Assembly (NCBI GenBank): GCA_039944535.1 | Contig: JBDUYP010000001.1 | Coordinates: forward strand, 682,001 to 746,000 | Source: JAMZMI01 sp039944535 | GTDB taxonomy: Bacteria; Bacteroidota; Bacteroidia; Cytophagales; Cyclobacteriaceae | DNA length: 64,000 nt | Direction: 5' to 3' | Part shown: in pieces, positions 30,201 to 37,247 of the stretch | How positions within the stretch are numbered: position 1 is the first letter of the stretch | Layout of the letters: each line of letters opens with the position of its first letter | Notes under the pieces: model-generated | The model's database searches: none | The model's input: the letters and a program-made list of their open reading frames with translations, nothing else | What the model was told of the DNA's origin: nothing | Position numbers and translations under genes: made by a program

Positions 30201-30230
30201 ACTATGTTTGAACTAAAATTTGCTGCTTAA
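27213..30230 (+). CDS. Reg_prop/Y_Y_Y sensor histidine kinase (HisKA_2 type), second copy
   Basis: 1005 residues from ATG 27213, one base after the stop of the previous kinase; a TTG four codons earlier lies inside that gene. Signal peptide about 1-20 (LFSFGQ). The sensor has the same plan as its neighbour: propeller repeats, Y_Y_Y domain (FQWRLKGYENSWSS; LDYGKYTFEVRASN), one membrane helix near residue 742-765, a longer coiled coil, HisKA_2 (EIHHRVKNNLQII) and HATPase_c (NELATNAFKYAF; DNGKGIP). The sensor halves are much less alike than the kinase cores, so the two probably sense different ligands but share an output. Its TAA overlaps the ATG of the response regulator (TAATG), which implies translational coupling. 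Confidence 0.9.
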   Translation: MEFRLIISIFGIAITLFSFGQKEDLSIKEVGMPFIRNYESPETGGLNQNWAAIEDSLGVMHFGNQIGLLTFDGTDWDLKQLENREAVAALCADDTGMIFYGTNADFGYFKPDSLGNVQVVSLVELLPQDAPVVGNIVNVDIIGDQVFFHSPEGLYVYSSTLETVIPISERGIYRPFVYKNTYHVFTKSGVSYYEDGSLLDLDISPDISLSRCHPIEIDGQLIFYHQTKKSYLYDHHKFIPFDLKLDVSQGASVRFVKCIGDYFVVGTSNVGLEVFDKSGRRILQLNNSTGVSSNSIYDFYIDRFKNLWLMHENGISKVEWHSAYSLIDKRYGLNSPALYSGKHSGYYYVTTYDGYYRVRENLLGLKPFERITSGKHTHWLMREGKEDHMVGHGGGVSQLKGDELVSIHKTSSISYAIAFTEDEQHMLVGTKYDFYVLKKQGSDWVFHSEIKNFHQFCDFIINIEGNQFWMSNSGSGLWKLELNEAMDSLRYQFYDESSGLPSIYNNRIFAFDDDVIFATAEGVYNYDKENDRFEKNASFSNLMEDGWVFRFIQSPEGDIWFVYVTDGDKRGVLHPTDSGYRKEFLPYPKLEKYSNHNLNPIDTRNTLVSSPPHGLLHIDPSRPFINDTEYKALITEVRSLVNDSLVNGTYYKSDVKPRFESDQTDFRFSFSATCYDEPEKTHFQWRLKGYENSWSSIQNTRSKDYTNLDYGKYTFEVRASNVYGKLSEVAQYHFTIRSPWYLLWWAWVIYGFLFVGFLVLLVKINSLRLRRENARLEKTIKERIKEIQEQKTIITEQAQGLEKSLRERESLLKEIHHRVKNNLQIIASLLYLQSGKFENEDFKKVLEEGQGRVRSMALIHQKLYENDDLKSIPFGEYLTELLSEIKASFGHTMEKVKLDIQADDVQFDVETAVPLGLIVNELATNAFKYAFDGIDEGTFSISLRREQDQYVLNIADNGKGIPEEIDIKKTRSLGLRLVKMLSVQLEGEYAIEAQDGTMFELKFAA
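29631..30010 (+). repeat. 380-bp near-identical kinase-core tract, copy 2
   Basis: Partner of 26612-26991, at an offset of exactly 3019 bp with no gaps. Identity drops sharply on the 3' side after the codons for FKYAFDG. Confidence 0.9.
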
Positions 30231-30955
30231 TGGACAAACTCAAAATATTAATTGTAGAAGATGAGATGATCATTGCTGAATCCATCTCTGATATGCTGGA
30301 AGAGCTGGGGTATGAAGTGACCAATATTTGCATAAGAGCCAGGCAGGCGCTGGAACTCATACAGGCCAGCCCACCCGATTTGGCTCTCTTTGATATCAGG
30401 CTCAAGGGTGAAGAAACAGGTATTTGGCTGGCACAACAGATCAAGGATCGAAATGATTTTCCTTTCATTTTCCTGACTTCCTATGGAGACAAGGCCACCA
30501 TTGATCAGGCGGTGAGCATGTCGCCCTATGGCTACCTGCTCAAACCCGTAGAAAAGCAGCATCTCTATGGCGCCATCGAGGTGGCCATGAGGAGGTTTTC
30601 CGAGGGTTTTGGTGATAATGGCAATGAGGCCGTGGTGATTCGAGATAGCTTCTTTGTGAAAGAAGACCATCAATACGTCAAAGTGAAAATATCAGATGTG
30701 GATTACATCAAATCAGACGACAATTATCTGGAGATATATGCTTCCAAACGCAGGCATCTGGTCAGATCTACCCTCAAGGTGTTTTTGGATCAGCTCCCGC
30801 CCAAACAGTTCTTGCAGTTGCATAGGTCGTACGTGGTAAACGTACAGAAGATTGTAGCCTTTGGCCCTACGTCAGTGGAAATCAAAGGAACGGAAATCCC
30901 CGTTTCACGTCAATACAAGGATGTTTTACAGCAGTACGTCAATACCATCAATTGA
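30230..30955 (+). CDS. LytTR-family response regulator
   Basis: 241 residues. The receiver domain (about 3-120) has the acidic pair in IVEDE, the phospho-acceptor aspartate in LALFDIRL (about residue 54), the threonine in FLTSYG and the lysine in GYLLKPV. The LytTR DNA-binding domain (about 135-240) shows IKSDDNYLEIYA and FLQLHRSYVVNVQKI. It starts one base inside the stop of the second kinase, so the three genes form one signalling operon. It is the best candidate to bind the 21-bp-period repeats upstream of the surface genes. The last 8 bases overlap the convergent acetyltransferase gene. Confidence 0.95.
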   Translation: MDKLKILIVEDEMIIAESISDMLEELGYEVTNICIRARQALELIQASPPDLALFDIRLKGEETGIWLAQQIKDRNDFPFIFLTSYGDKATIDQAVSMSPYGYLLKPVEKQHLYGAIEVAMRRFSEGFGDNGNEAVVIRDSFFVKEDHQYVKVKISDVDYIKSDDNYLEIYASKRRHLVRSTLKVFLDQLPPKQFLQLHRSYVVNVQKIVAFGPTSVEIKGTEIPVSRQYKDVLQQYVNTIN

Positions 30956-31493
30956 GCCACTCTGTCCTGGTGATTCGGAAAATATAAACATCTACACCCT
31001 TGTAAACGGTTTGTTTCCAGACTTGCATTCCATTCTTTTTTGCCACCCGCTGCGATGGAATATTGGGTAAACTGATGATGGAAATGATATGATTGGCAAA
31101 GCCTGACTTGAAAGCATAATCTCTACAAAAACGTGCAGCTTCTGTAGCATAGCCATGTCCCCAAAAGCCGGGCAGCAGCGAGTAGCCGATTTCCAACTCA
31201 GTCTGATCATCTACTGTCTGTATCAGTAGTCCGCAAAACCCAACGAGCTTTCCCGAACTCTTTTCTATGAGCGCATTCATCCCGCCCAGGTCATTCTTAT
31301 ATCTGTGTAGCTGCTTGTCTATCCAATTGAGACATTCCTTTTCGGGATCTGTCACGGTCACGTTCCAGTGTTGATGTGTGAGCGGGTTTTGAAAAAATGG
31401 AAGCCATGCTTCAAAGTCTGATTGCTGCACTTTGCGAAAAATCAGCCGCTCAGATTCTTTCCCCAGGAGAAGGTATTTATCCATTTTCTTCAA
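30948..31493 (-). CDS. GNAT acetyltransferase, RimJ/RimL type
   Basis: 181 residues. It has the RimJ/L start pattern ERLIFRKVQQSDFEAW, a GYSLLPGFWGHGYATEAA segment for acetyl-CoA binding (about residues 105-123) and NIPSQRVAKKNGM near 150, typical of N-acetyltransferases acting on protein N-termini or small amines. The substrate is unknown. It is the last gene of a three-gene minus-strand operon, and its start overlaps the end of the upstream AAC(6')-like gene by 17 bases. The 3' end overlaps the LytTR regulator by 8 bases. Cytoplasmic. Confidence 0.85.
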   Translation of the reverse strand: MKKMDKYLLLGKESERLIFRKVQQSDFEAWLPFFQNPLTHQHWNVTVTDPEKECLNWIDKQLHRYKNDLGGMNALIEKSSGKLVGFCGLLIQTVDDQTELEIGYSLLPGFWGHGYATEAARFCRDYAFKSGFANHIISIISLPNIPSQRVAKKNGMQVWKQTVYKGVDVYIFRITRTEWLN

Positions 31494-31926
31494 GTTTCTT
31501 GGCGAAGCATATTACCCTGTTGGCTTCTTTGAACCCCACTTTTTTGTGAAGATTTTCGCTCTGCATGTTATTTATTTCCACATCAGAGCCCAACTCGGTG
31601 CATCCCATTCGCAGACCCCATTTTTCTACTTCATCGATCAGTTGTTTTGCCACATTTAACCTCCGATACTCGGGCTCAACGTAGATGGCTTCCAGATAAG
31701 CTACGGGGTTGGTGGAGGTGCCTTCTACATAATCAGTGCGCAGCGTAGCATGCGCAAATGCAATGTGCTGATCGGAAACTTCTGCTAAAAAGACAATTTC
31801 CTTTTTAGAATCTATGGCATTCAAGTAGTATTTATGTTCCTCCTGCCTGTTGCAGTCGGGCCACATTTTTACCACCATATTTAGCAGCGACTCCAGATTC
31901 TTGTGACTCAAAATCTCAACGTTCAT
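31477..31926 (-). CDS. AAC(6')-like GNAT acetyltransferase
   Basis: 149 residues, the usual size of aminoglycoside 6'-N-acetyltransferases. Family-like features are MVVKMWPDC near residue 17, FAHATLRTDYVEGT (about 53-66), the conserved block NPVAYLEAIYVEPEYR (about 74-89) and the acetyl-CoA loop RRLNVAKQLIDEVEKW. LGSDVEINN and HKKVGFKE complete the GNAT fold. This resembles chromosomal AAC(6') enzymes, but resistance activity cannot be inferred from sequence alone and a housekeeping substrate is possible. It lies between a thioesterase gene and a second acetyltransferase, in one operon. Confidence 0.75.
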   Translation of the reverse strand: MNVEILSHKNLESLLNMVVKMWPDCNRQEEHKYYLNAIDSKKEIVFLAEVSDQHIAFAHATLRTDYVEGTSTNPVAYLEAIYVEPEYRRLNVAKQLIDEVEKWGLRMGCTELGSDVEINNMQSENLHKKVGFKEANRVICFAKKLEENG

Positions 31927-31935
31927 AAAGGCAAT

Positions 31936-32391
31936 TTAAGAAGTAGCCTCCAATCTGTCCTTTACAAACTCTATCTCTGTTTTGCCGTGAGGCTCGACTT
32001 TACCATTTTCATCCAGGTTCACCATCACGATCTCATCTATGGTAATGATCGTTTTGCGGGTCATTTTGTTTCTTACCTCACATCTCAGAGTAAGAGAGCT
32101 TTTGCCAAATTTCACCGGCTCTATGCCTATCTCCACAATATCATTTTGCCTGGCCGAGGAAAGGAAGTTGATAGATGAAATGTACTTGGTCACCACGTGG
32201 TGATTTTCGAGTTGAATGATTGCATAGAGAGCCGCTTCTTCGTCTATCCATGCCAGGAGTTTACCCCCAAACAAGCTTCCGTTTGCATTCAGGTCTTCTG
32301 GTTTGATCCATTTTCTTGTGTGAAATCTCATATAAGTCTTTTTATTGTTTCTATATAATTGACCAATAAAAAGACTGTTTGGTTCACTCAT
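31936..32391 (-). CDS. Hotdog-fold acyl-CoA thioesterase
   Basis: 151 residues with the YciA/BACH-like hotdog signature: MRFHTRKWIKPEDLNANG, then GSLFGGKLLAWIDEEAALYA (about residues 38-57; Asn in the NANG segment and Asp in WIDEE are in the active-site region), then VTKYISSINFLSSARQNDIVE. It would hydrolyse acyl-CoA to free acid and CoA in the cytoplasm. It is the first gene of the operon with two acetyltransferases; the gap to the next gene is 9 bases. Acyl-chain preference is unknown. Confidence 0.85.
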   Translation of the reverse strand: MSEPNSLFIGQLYRNNKKTYMRFHTRKWIKPEDLNANGSLFGGKLLAWIDEEAALYAIIQLENHHVVTKYISSINFLSSARQNDIVEIGIEPVKFGKSSLTLRCEVRNKMTRKTIITIDEIVMVNLDENGKVEPHGKTEIEFVKDRLEATS

Positions 32392-32456
32392 TTCTCAAAT
32401 TCGCCAAGGTTGTGCCCCATGGGATCTTTCTGGTTTTGATAAAAAAGAATTTGGCA

Positions 32457-32486
32457 CAAAAAAAGGCAGCCCAACCGAGCTGCCTT
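32457..32486 (-). terminator. Intrinsic terminator of the peroxiredoxin gene
   Basis: On the minus strand, AAGGCAGC (32486-32479), loop TCGGTTGG, GCTGCCTT (32470-32463), then a T run. It is also the boundary before the thioesterase operon. Confidence 0.85.
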
Positions 32487-32508
32487 CTAAACTAAAACTA
32501 AACATTAA

Positions 32509-33144
32509 TTACTTGTCTGGCTGAGGGGTCATTCTCAGGTATGGCTTGATCACGGTGTGACCTTTCGGAAACTTGGCCGGAATATCCTCCGTCGCAATCG
32601 TCGGCACCACTACCACATCTTCACCCTGCTGCCAGTCGGCAGGAGTAGCTACGCTAAAGTTGGCAGTGAGCTGCAGTGAGTCTATCACGCGCAAAATCTC
32701 AGCGAAGTTTCTTCCTGTGCTAGCCGGGTATGTGATCGAAGCTTTTATTTTTTTGTCAGGACCAATGAAAAACACCGAACGCACTGTCGCAGTGGCTGAG
32801 GCGTTGGGGTGAATCATGTCGTAAAGATTCGCGACAATTTTGTCAGGGTCAGCTATGATTGGGAAGTTAACTACCGTGTTTTGCGTTTCGTTAATATCCT
32901 TGACCCAGCCCTGATGCGACTCCAGGTCATCTACACTTACAGCAAGCACTTTTGTGTTTCTCTTTTCAAATTCTGGAGCCAGCTTAGCCGTTTTTCCAAG
33001 TTCGGTTGTGCACACAGGTGTGTAATCTGCCGGGTGCGAGTATAGTACTCCCCATTTGTCTCCCAGCCATTCGTGAAAATCTATTTTACCTTCTGTTGTT
33101 TCCACCTGAAAGTTGGGCGCTTCATCTCCAATTCTTAATGACAT
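32509..33144 (-). CDS. 1-Cys peroxiredoxin (Prx6 family)
   Basis: 211 residues, standard for the Prx6 group. The peroxidatic site is SHPADYTPVCTTELG (cysteine near residue 45), with the catalytic arginine expected in ATVRSVFFIGPDKK (about residue 125). The C-terminal extension ending YLRMTPQPDK is typical of Prx6. No second resolving cysteine is seen. The enzyme reduces hydrogen peroxide and alkyl hydroperoxides in the cytoplasm. It is a single-gene unit with its own terminator, upstream of and opposite to the caspase-like gene. Confidence 0.93.
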   Translation of the reverse strand: MSLRIGDEAPNFQVETTEGKIDFHEWLGDKWGVLYSHPADYTPVCTTELGKTAKLAPEFEKRNTKVLAVSVDDLESHQGWVKDINETQNTVVNFPIIADPDKIVANLYDMIHPNASATATVRSVFFIGPDKKIKASITYPASTGRNFAEILRVIDSLQLTANFSVATPADWQQGEDVVVVPTIATEDIPAKFPKGHTVIKPYLRMTPQPDK

Positions 33145-33298
33145 AGTTGTACTGATTTTTGGTTATCAAATGTGTTGAGTTTGATTAACGCCATGGGCCG
33201 AAAGTAAGTTTTGCAAAGAGAGGGTTTCTTAAAAAAAAATCCTAAAAGTCTGCTTAGAGTCTGCCAGAACCGTGACAAAGCCAATTGAAAATATCCGG

Positions 33299-33306
33299 TA
33301 AATTTG
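33299..33306 (+). promoter_or_regulatory. TAnnTTTG element touching the caspase-like start
   Basis: TAAATTTG ends three bases before ATG 33310. If used, the transcript would be leaderless or start at the next in-frame ATG (33325). No good -33 element is seen, so this may be chance. Confidence 0.3.
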
Positions 33307-33309
33307 GTC

Positions 33310-34536
33310 ATGCGATTTTCTTTAATGACAGTTTTTAGTTTGTGCGTTTTTTCGCTGTGCGCGCAAGGTGCTCGCGTAGTTTCAGGTGAATGGCTGGGTA
33401 CATCTTATGTGGGGGCTACTCCTTATAATGTTGAGCTAAGCCTGGAGCAGGTGGGTAATCAACTGACCGGATACAGCATTACACGATCTATGAATGGGAG
33501 GGATTCTATCAAGATGACTGTAAATGGAAACGTGGACGGGGATCGCGTCTTACTTTTTGGTGTTGAGATTGTGTATAAGACCAGGGTAACCTGCATTTCA
33601 AATGTGGAGATGGTATATGCATCAGACTCTGATCAGGAGCGGATGGAAGGCCAGTGGAAGGGTGATTGGAGTATCCGAACTTGTGCGCCGGGCTTGTCCG
33701 GAAAAATGATGCTGTACAGACCTCTGTCTCAGATGCAGGTAGCAGATGAGCGCGGATTCAAATCCACAAAACCTAACGTGGGCGCACCGGATGGGCTTGC
33801 TTCCCTCATGATCCAAACCCTGGATCAAAGAAAGTATTATGCACTCTTGATTGGTATCAATGAATATGCAGATGAAGGTATAGTGTCTCTGGATAATCCG
33901 GTGAAGGACGTAGATCGACTGGCAGAGGTGCTTCAAGGTCAGTATTCATTTTATGAAGACAACATGTCCATTCTCAAAAATCCTAAGCGTGAGGAAATTA
34001 TAGATGCGCTGGATGCATTGAGCAAACAGGTCACGGATAAGGATAACCTATTGATTTTCTATGCTGGTCATGGTATATGGGATGAAAGGCTGAAGCAGGG
34101 CTATTGGCTGCCGGGCGATGCTTCGGCGGGAAGTAAATCTTACTGGCTATCTAACAGTACCATTCGGGATTATCTGGGAGGCATCCAGTCCAAACATACT
34201 TTGCTTATTTCCGATGCTTGCTTTAGTGGGGGAATTCTAAAAGAGCGAGGCGTCACGATCGAAGGGAGGGCGATGCTCGAACTCTACAAAATGCCTAGCC
34301 GCAAAGCGATGACCAGCGGTACCATGACCACTGTGCCGGATGAAAGTGTGTTTATGGAGTATTTGATCAAAAACCTGAAGCAAAACAATCAGCCGTTACT
34401 TTCATCAGAGGATCTTTTTAGAAACTTCCGAATAGCTGTGATCAACAACAGTCCCAATGGTCAGGTGCCTCAGTATGGAGCCATCTCACAGGTTGGGGAT
34501 GAGGGCGGAGATTTTATTTTCTTGAAAAAGCAGTAG
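33310..34536 (+). CDS. Secreted caspase-like (C14 family) protein
   Basis: 408 residues from ATG 33310; a TTG two codons earlier is less likely. A signal peptide (MRFSLMTVFSLCVFSLCAQG) is followed by a beta-rich N-terminal domain (about 25-150) and a caspase/metacaspase fold (about 170-405). That fold contains YYALLIGINEY, the catalytic histidine in FYAGHG (about residue 255), and the catalytic cysteine in LLISDACFSGG (about residue 300). The substrate-cleaving pair is therefore intact. The signal peptide implies activity outside the cytoplasm, which is less usual for bacterial caspase homologues in defence systems. No toxin, NACHT or effector partner is adjacent, so a defence role is not supported. 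Confidence 0.85.
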   Translation: MRFSLMTVFSLCVFSLCAQGARVVSGEWLGTSYVGATPYNVELSLEQVGNQLTGYSITRSMNGRDSIKMTVNGNVDGDRVLLFGVEIVYKTRVTCISNVEMVYASDSDQERMEGQWKGDWSIRTCAPGLSGKMMLYRPLSQMQVADERGFKSTKPNVGAPDGLASLMIQTLDQRKYYALLIGINEYADEGIVSLDNPVKDVDRLAEVLQGQYSFYEDNMSILKNPKREEIIDALDALSKQVTDKDNLLIFYAGHGIWDERLKQGYWLPGDASAGSKSYWLSNSTIRDYLGGIQSKHTLLISDACFSGGILKERGVTIEGRAMLELYKMPSRKAMTSGTMTTVPDESVFMEYLIKNLKQNNQPLLSSEDLFRNFRIAVINNSPNGQVPQYGAISQVGDEGGDFIFLKKQ

Positions 34537-34539
34537 CGT

Positions 34540-36552
34540 CTATTCGCTCACTTTGAGTTCTTCACCTACTGACAGTTCGTTGCTCTGCTTAGTGTTTAGG
34601 GACTTGAGTTCTTCTATGGAAAGGCCAAATTTTTGAGCTACACCATAAAGCGTATCGCCCGGCTCCACAGTATAGGTTTTGGGCTGGGTTGATTCAGTGG
34701 ATTCTTCGGTGGTTGGCTTTGCAACATCGTCTTGCTCTACGGCCGTTAATTTGATTTCCTGACCTGGATGCAAACCATCAGAGTCACTCATTGCATTCCA
34801 TTCTTTGATCTGATCTACCGTCACATCATATTTCTTCGATATGGCCCATAGTGATTCGCCCGGCTGCACGATGTGAATTTTGACTTTGGATGGTTCTGAT
34901 TCCACGGGTGTTTCTACAGTTTCGGTCAGCGTATTTTCTGTTACCGTTGCTTTGAGCACCAGCTCCTGACCAGGGTGCAGTCCGCTCGATTCTGCTATAT
35001 TGTTCCACGCCCGGAGTGCATCCACAGAAACGTTGTATTTTTTGGAAATCCCCCATAGCGATTCTCCCGGCTGCACGATGTGGGTCCTGGTATTTGCCGG
35101 ACTTTCAATAGCATTGTCGATTTCTGCTTCAGTATTTTCATTGTCCCCTGTTTCATCTGCTATTTCTTCCTTGGGTTCTTCCTTTGTCGAAGGCGAATCT
35201 GGAATTACTACAGGCGGGTTTTTAAGTACTTTTTTCGGTTTTACTACCTTCACTTTCTTCACCGACTTATAGGCTATAGGAGTGTCTTTTGTACGTTTGT
35301 TTTTCATCCATAGTACTCTGCCTGGCTTCAGTTCGTCGGGCGATTCCATCCGGTTTTTCTTCAAAAGTTTTTTGAGCTTCACTCCGTACTTTTGAGAGAT
35401 ATCCCATAGCGATTCGTCATGCTGTGCGACATGAAATTCTATGTTCGACCTGTTGCGTTTTTTCTGAGCATAGTAAACTTCGCCGCTTTCAATACTCTGA
35501 CTTGAGCTCAGGTCATTGAACTTGATGAGCTGTCTGCTGAGTATGTTGGCTTTGAGGGCAAGACTCACCACATTATCACCGGGAGCAGCCATTACCGCGC
35601 GCCGATCGTTTCTTTTGATAAACACTGTTTTTGCGGCACGATCGGCCGAACTGTTAGTAGCCTCATCTTCAGGTTCTTTGATTTTTCTGCTAAGCGGAGG
35701 CGGGTTGCTGTTGGATCGTGAATCTTTGATTTCAGACGGCATACGTCCTTTTACAGGGATTATGACGGAGTATTTCTTGTCATCAGGCACCTTGCCATGC
35801 TTCAGCCATTTGTTGTAATCCTTGAGTAGCTCTGGATCCACCTTGAGGTCTCTGGCAATGTGATCCAATGTTTTGTTTTCGCCTTTCTCATAGACCACCA
35901 GTTTCAGTCCTTCACTGTGCGGGGCTCCTACCTCGTCTTTGAAAGCAATAACGTGCGCTATGAATCGCTTCACGTACCAGTGAGTTTTACCACTGATCAC
36001 CATTTTGGACGATCCAATGTCTTTCTCATCGACATATTTTTTGACTCCTGCTGGCCCTGTCATATATGCGTTTACGGCATAAATCCAGTTTTTGACATAG
36101 TAGTTGTTTCGTTTGAAATACTTGGCCGCACCCCGGCTGGCCGCTGCTATATTTTTGCGTTCATCTACTTTTCCATCTACCCTCAGACCCACTTCTCTGG
36201 CTGTAAAGTCCTTAAACTGCCAGTAACCTACAGCTCCGGCTGATGACTTTGCGTCAGAGATCAGGGCGCTTTCCTGTACGGAGAGGTACTTGAGGTCGTC
36301 AGGTACGCCCTCTTCTTTAAGTATTTTTTCTATGATGGGGAAATAAAGATTGACACGATCCAGCTTGATCTGGAAGTACTTTTCGCTGGCACGAAGTGCA
36401 TCTACATCTTTCTGGATTTGGCGTTGAGCTTCGGCCGTGATTTTGAGATTGATTCCAGCTACCTTAATAGTGTTTGGTACCCTGGGAATGATGTCGGATG
36501 CCCATGCGGGAACAGTCAGAATAAATGCTATCAGCCAGGCTGTGATTTTCAT
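34540..36552 (-). CDS. MltD-like lytic transglycosylase with multiple LysM domains
   Basis: 670 residues with a signal peptide ending AWA. The SLT domain (about residues 60-200) has YLSVQESALISDAKSSAGA, which includes the catalytic glutamate in QESAL, and GYWQFKDFTARE. A LysM-like segment lies near 225-270. Four clear LysM repeats follow, separated by K- or E-rich linkers: near 375 (HVAQHDESLWDISQKYGV), 490 (HIVQPGESLWGISKKYNV), 560 (HIVQPGESLWAISKKYDV) and 625 (TVEPGDTLYGVAQKFGL). It cleaves peptidoglycan in the periplasm. The start overlaps the stop of the O-methyltransferase by 4 bases (ATGA), so the two are co-transcribed. Confidence 0.92.
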   Translation of the reverse strand: MKITAWLIAFILTVPAWASDIIPRVPNTIKVAGINLKITAEAQRQIQKDVDALRASEKYFQIKLDRVNLYFPIIEKILKEEGVPDDLKYLSVQESALISDAKSSAGAVGYWQFKDFTAREVGLRVDGKVDERKNIAAASRGAAKYFKRNNYYVKNWIYAVNAYMTGPAGVKKYVDEKDIGSSKMVISGKTHWYVKRFIAHVIAFKDEVGAPHSEGLKLVVYEKGENKTLDHIARDLKVDPELLKDYNKWLKHGKVPDDKKYSVIIPVKGRMPSEIKDSRSNSNPPPLSRKIKEPEDEATNSSADRAAKTVFIKRNDRRAVMAAPGDNVVSLALKANILSRQLIKFNDLSSSQSIESGEVYYAQKKRNRSNIEFHVAQHDESLWDISQKYGVKLKKLLKKNRMESPDELKPGRVLWMKNKRTKDTPIAYKSVKKVKVVKPKKVLKNPPVVIPDSPSTKEEPKEEIADETGDNENTEAEIDNAIESPANTRTHIVQPGESLWGISKKYNVSVDALRAWNNIAESSGLHPGQELVLKATVTENTLTETVETPVESEPSKVKIHIVQPGESLWAISKKYDVTVDQIKEWNAMSDSDGLHPGQEIKLTAVEQDDVAKPTTEESTESTQPKTYTVEPGDTLYGVAQKFGLSIEELKSLNTKQSNELSVGEELKVSE

Positions 36553-37187
36553 TTTTTTCGCAAAACCATTAATCCATCCCTGATGGGAAATAGTACGTTT
36601 TCTACTCTCGGATCCTGATGAACCTTTTCGTTGAACGCTCTCACTGAAACGGTCGCTTTGTCTGTTTTATTTTCATCAAACACCTTGCCACTCCATAATA
36701 CATTGTCAACAAGTATGAAACCACCGGTTCGCACCTGATCAATCGTCAGGTCGAAATAGTCGGCATAACTCTGCTTATCGGCATCTATGAACACCATGTC
36801 CCATTGATGACTTAGTGTAGGGATGATTTCTCTCGCATCACCGCATTTCATTTCAATGCTTTTTCCGAAAGGAGATTCACCGAAATAGGCCTTTACTCGT
36901 GGTTCCAGCTCATCGTTGATATCGATGGTAATGAGCTTGCCATCAGGTGCCAGTCCTTCGGCCAGACATAGCGCTGAATAGCCAGTGTAGGTACCGATTT
37001 CCAGTATGTGTTTGGGCCGAATCATGTGAGACAGCATGGCTAAGACACGCCCTTGCAAATGCCCCGAGAGCATCCTGGGTTTCAACACCTCAAGGTGCGT
37101 CTCACGATTGATCTTGTGAAGGAGGTCAGATTCTGCTGAGGAGTGTGCCTCTACGTAATGCTGAAGATCCTTTTCCAAAAATTCCAT
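36549..37187 (-). CDS. Class I SAM-dependent O-methyltransferase
   Basis: 212 residues, close to the COMT-like (Methyltransf_3) family. SAM-binding motif I is ILEIGTYTGYSALCLAEGL (about 65-83). Acidic IDIND follows strand 2, and a metal-site aspartate is in MVFIDADKQSYADYF (about 135-149), with ILVDNVLWSGKV next. The substrate, often a catechol-type hydroxyl in this family, is not determined. It is cytoplasmic and is the first gene of a two-gene unit with the LysM transglycosylase, driven by a TAGTTTTG element just before its ATG. Confidence 0.9.
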   Translation of the reverse strand: MEFLEKDLQHYVEAHSSAESDLLHKINRETHLEVLKPRMLSGHLQGRVLAMLSHMIRPKHILEIGTYTGYSALCLAEGLAPDGKLITIDINDELEPRVKAYFGESPFGKSIEMKCGDAREIIPTLSHQWDMVFIDADKQSYADYFDLTIDQVRTGGFILVDNVLWSGKVFDENKTDKATVSVRAFNEKVHQDPRVENVLFPIRDGLMVLRKK

Positions 37188-37191
37188 AGTG

Positions 37192-37199
37192 CAAAACTA
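37192..37199 (-). promoter_or_regulatory. TAnnTTTG promoter element of the O-methyltransferase gene
   Basis: On the minus strand, TAGTTTTG ends 4 bases before the ATG, with TTG 22 bases further upstream (37224-37222). It implies a very short leader. Confidence 0.5.
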
Positions 37200-37247
37200 A
37201 TAGGTTTTTAACCCATATAATCAAGGGCTCGCTGAAAAGGATTTGGG

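Noticed and set aside
24164..30230. Second kinase as an assembly duplicate of the first
   Set aside because: Sensor halves differ strongly and only 380 bp is nearly identical.
33310..34536. Caspase gene as part of an antiphage system
   Set aside because: It is exported and flanked by peroxiredoxin and transglycosylase genes with no defence partners.
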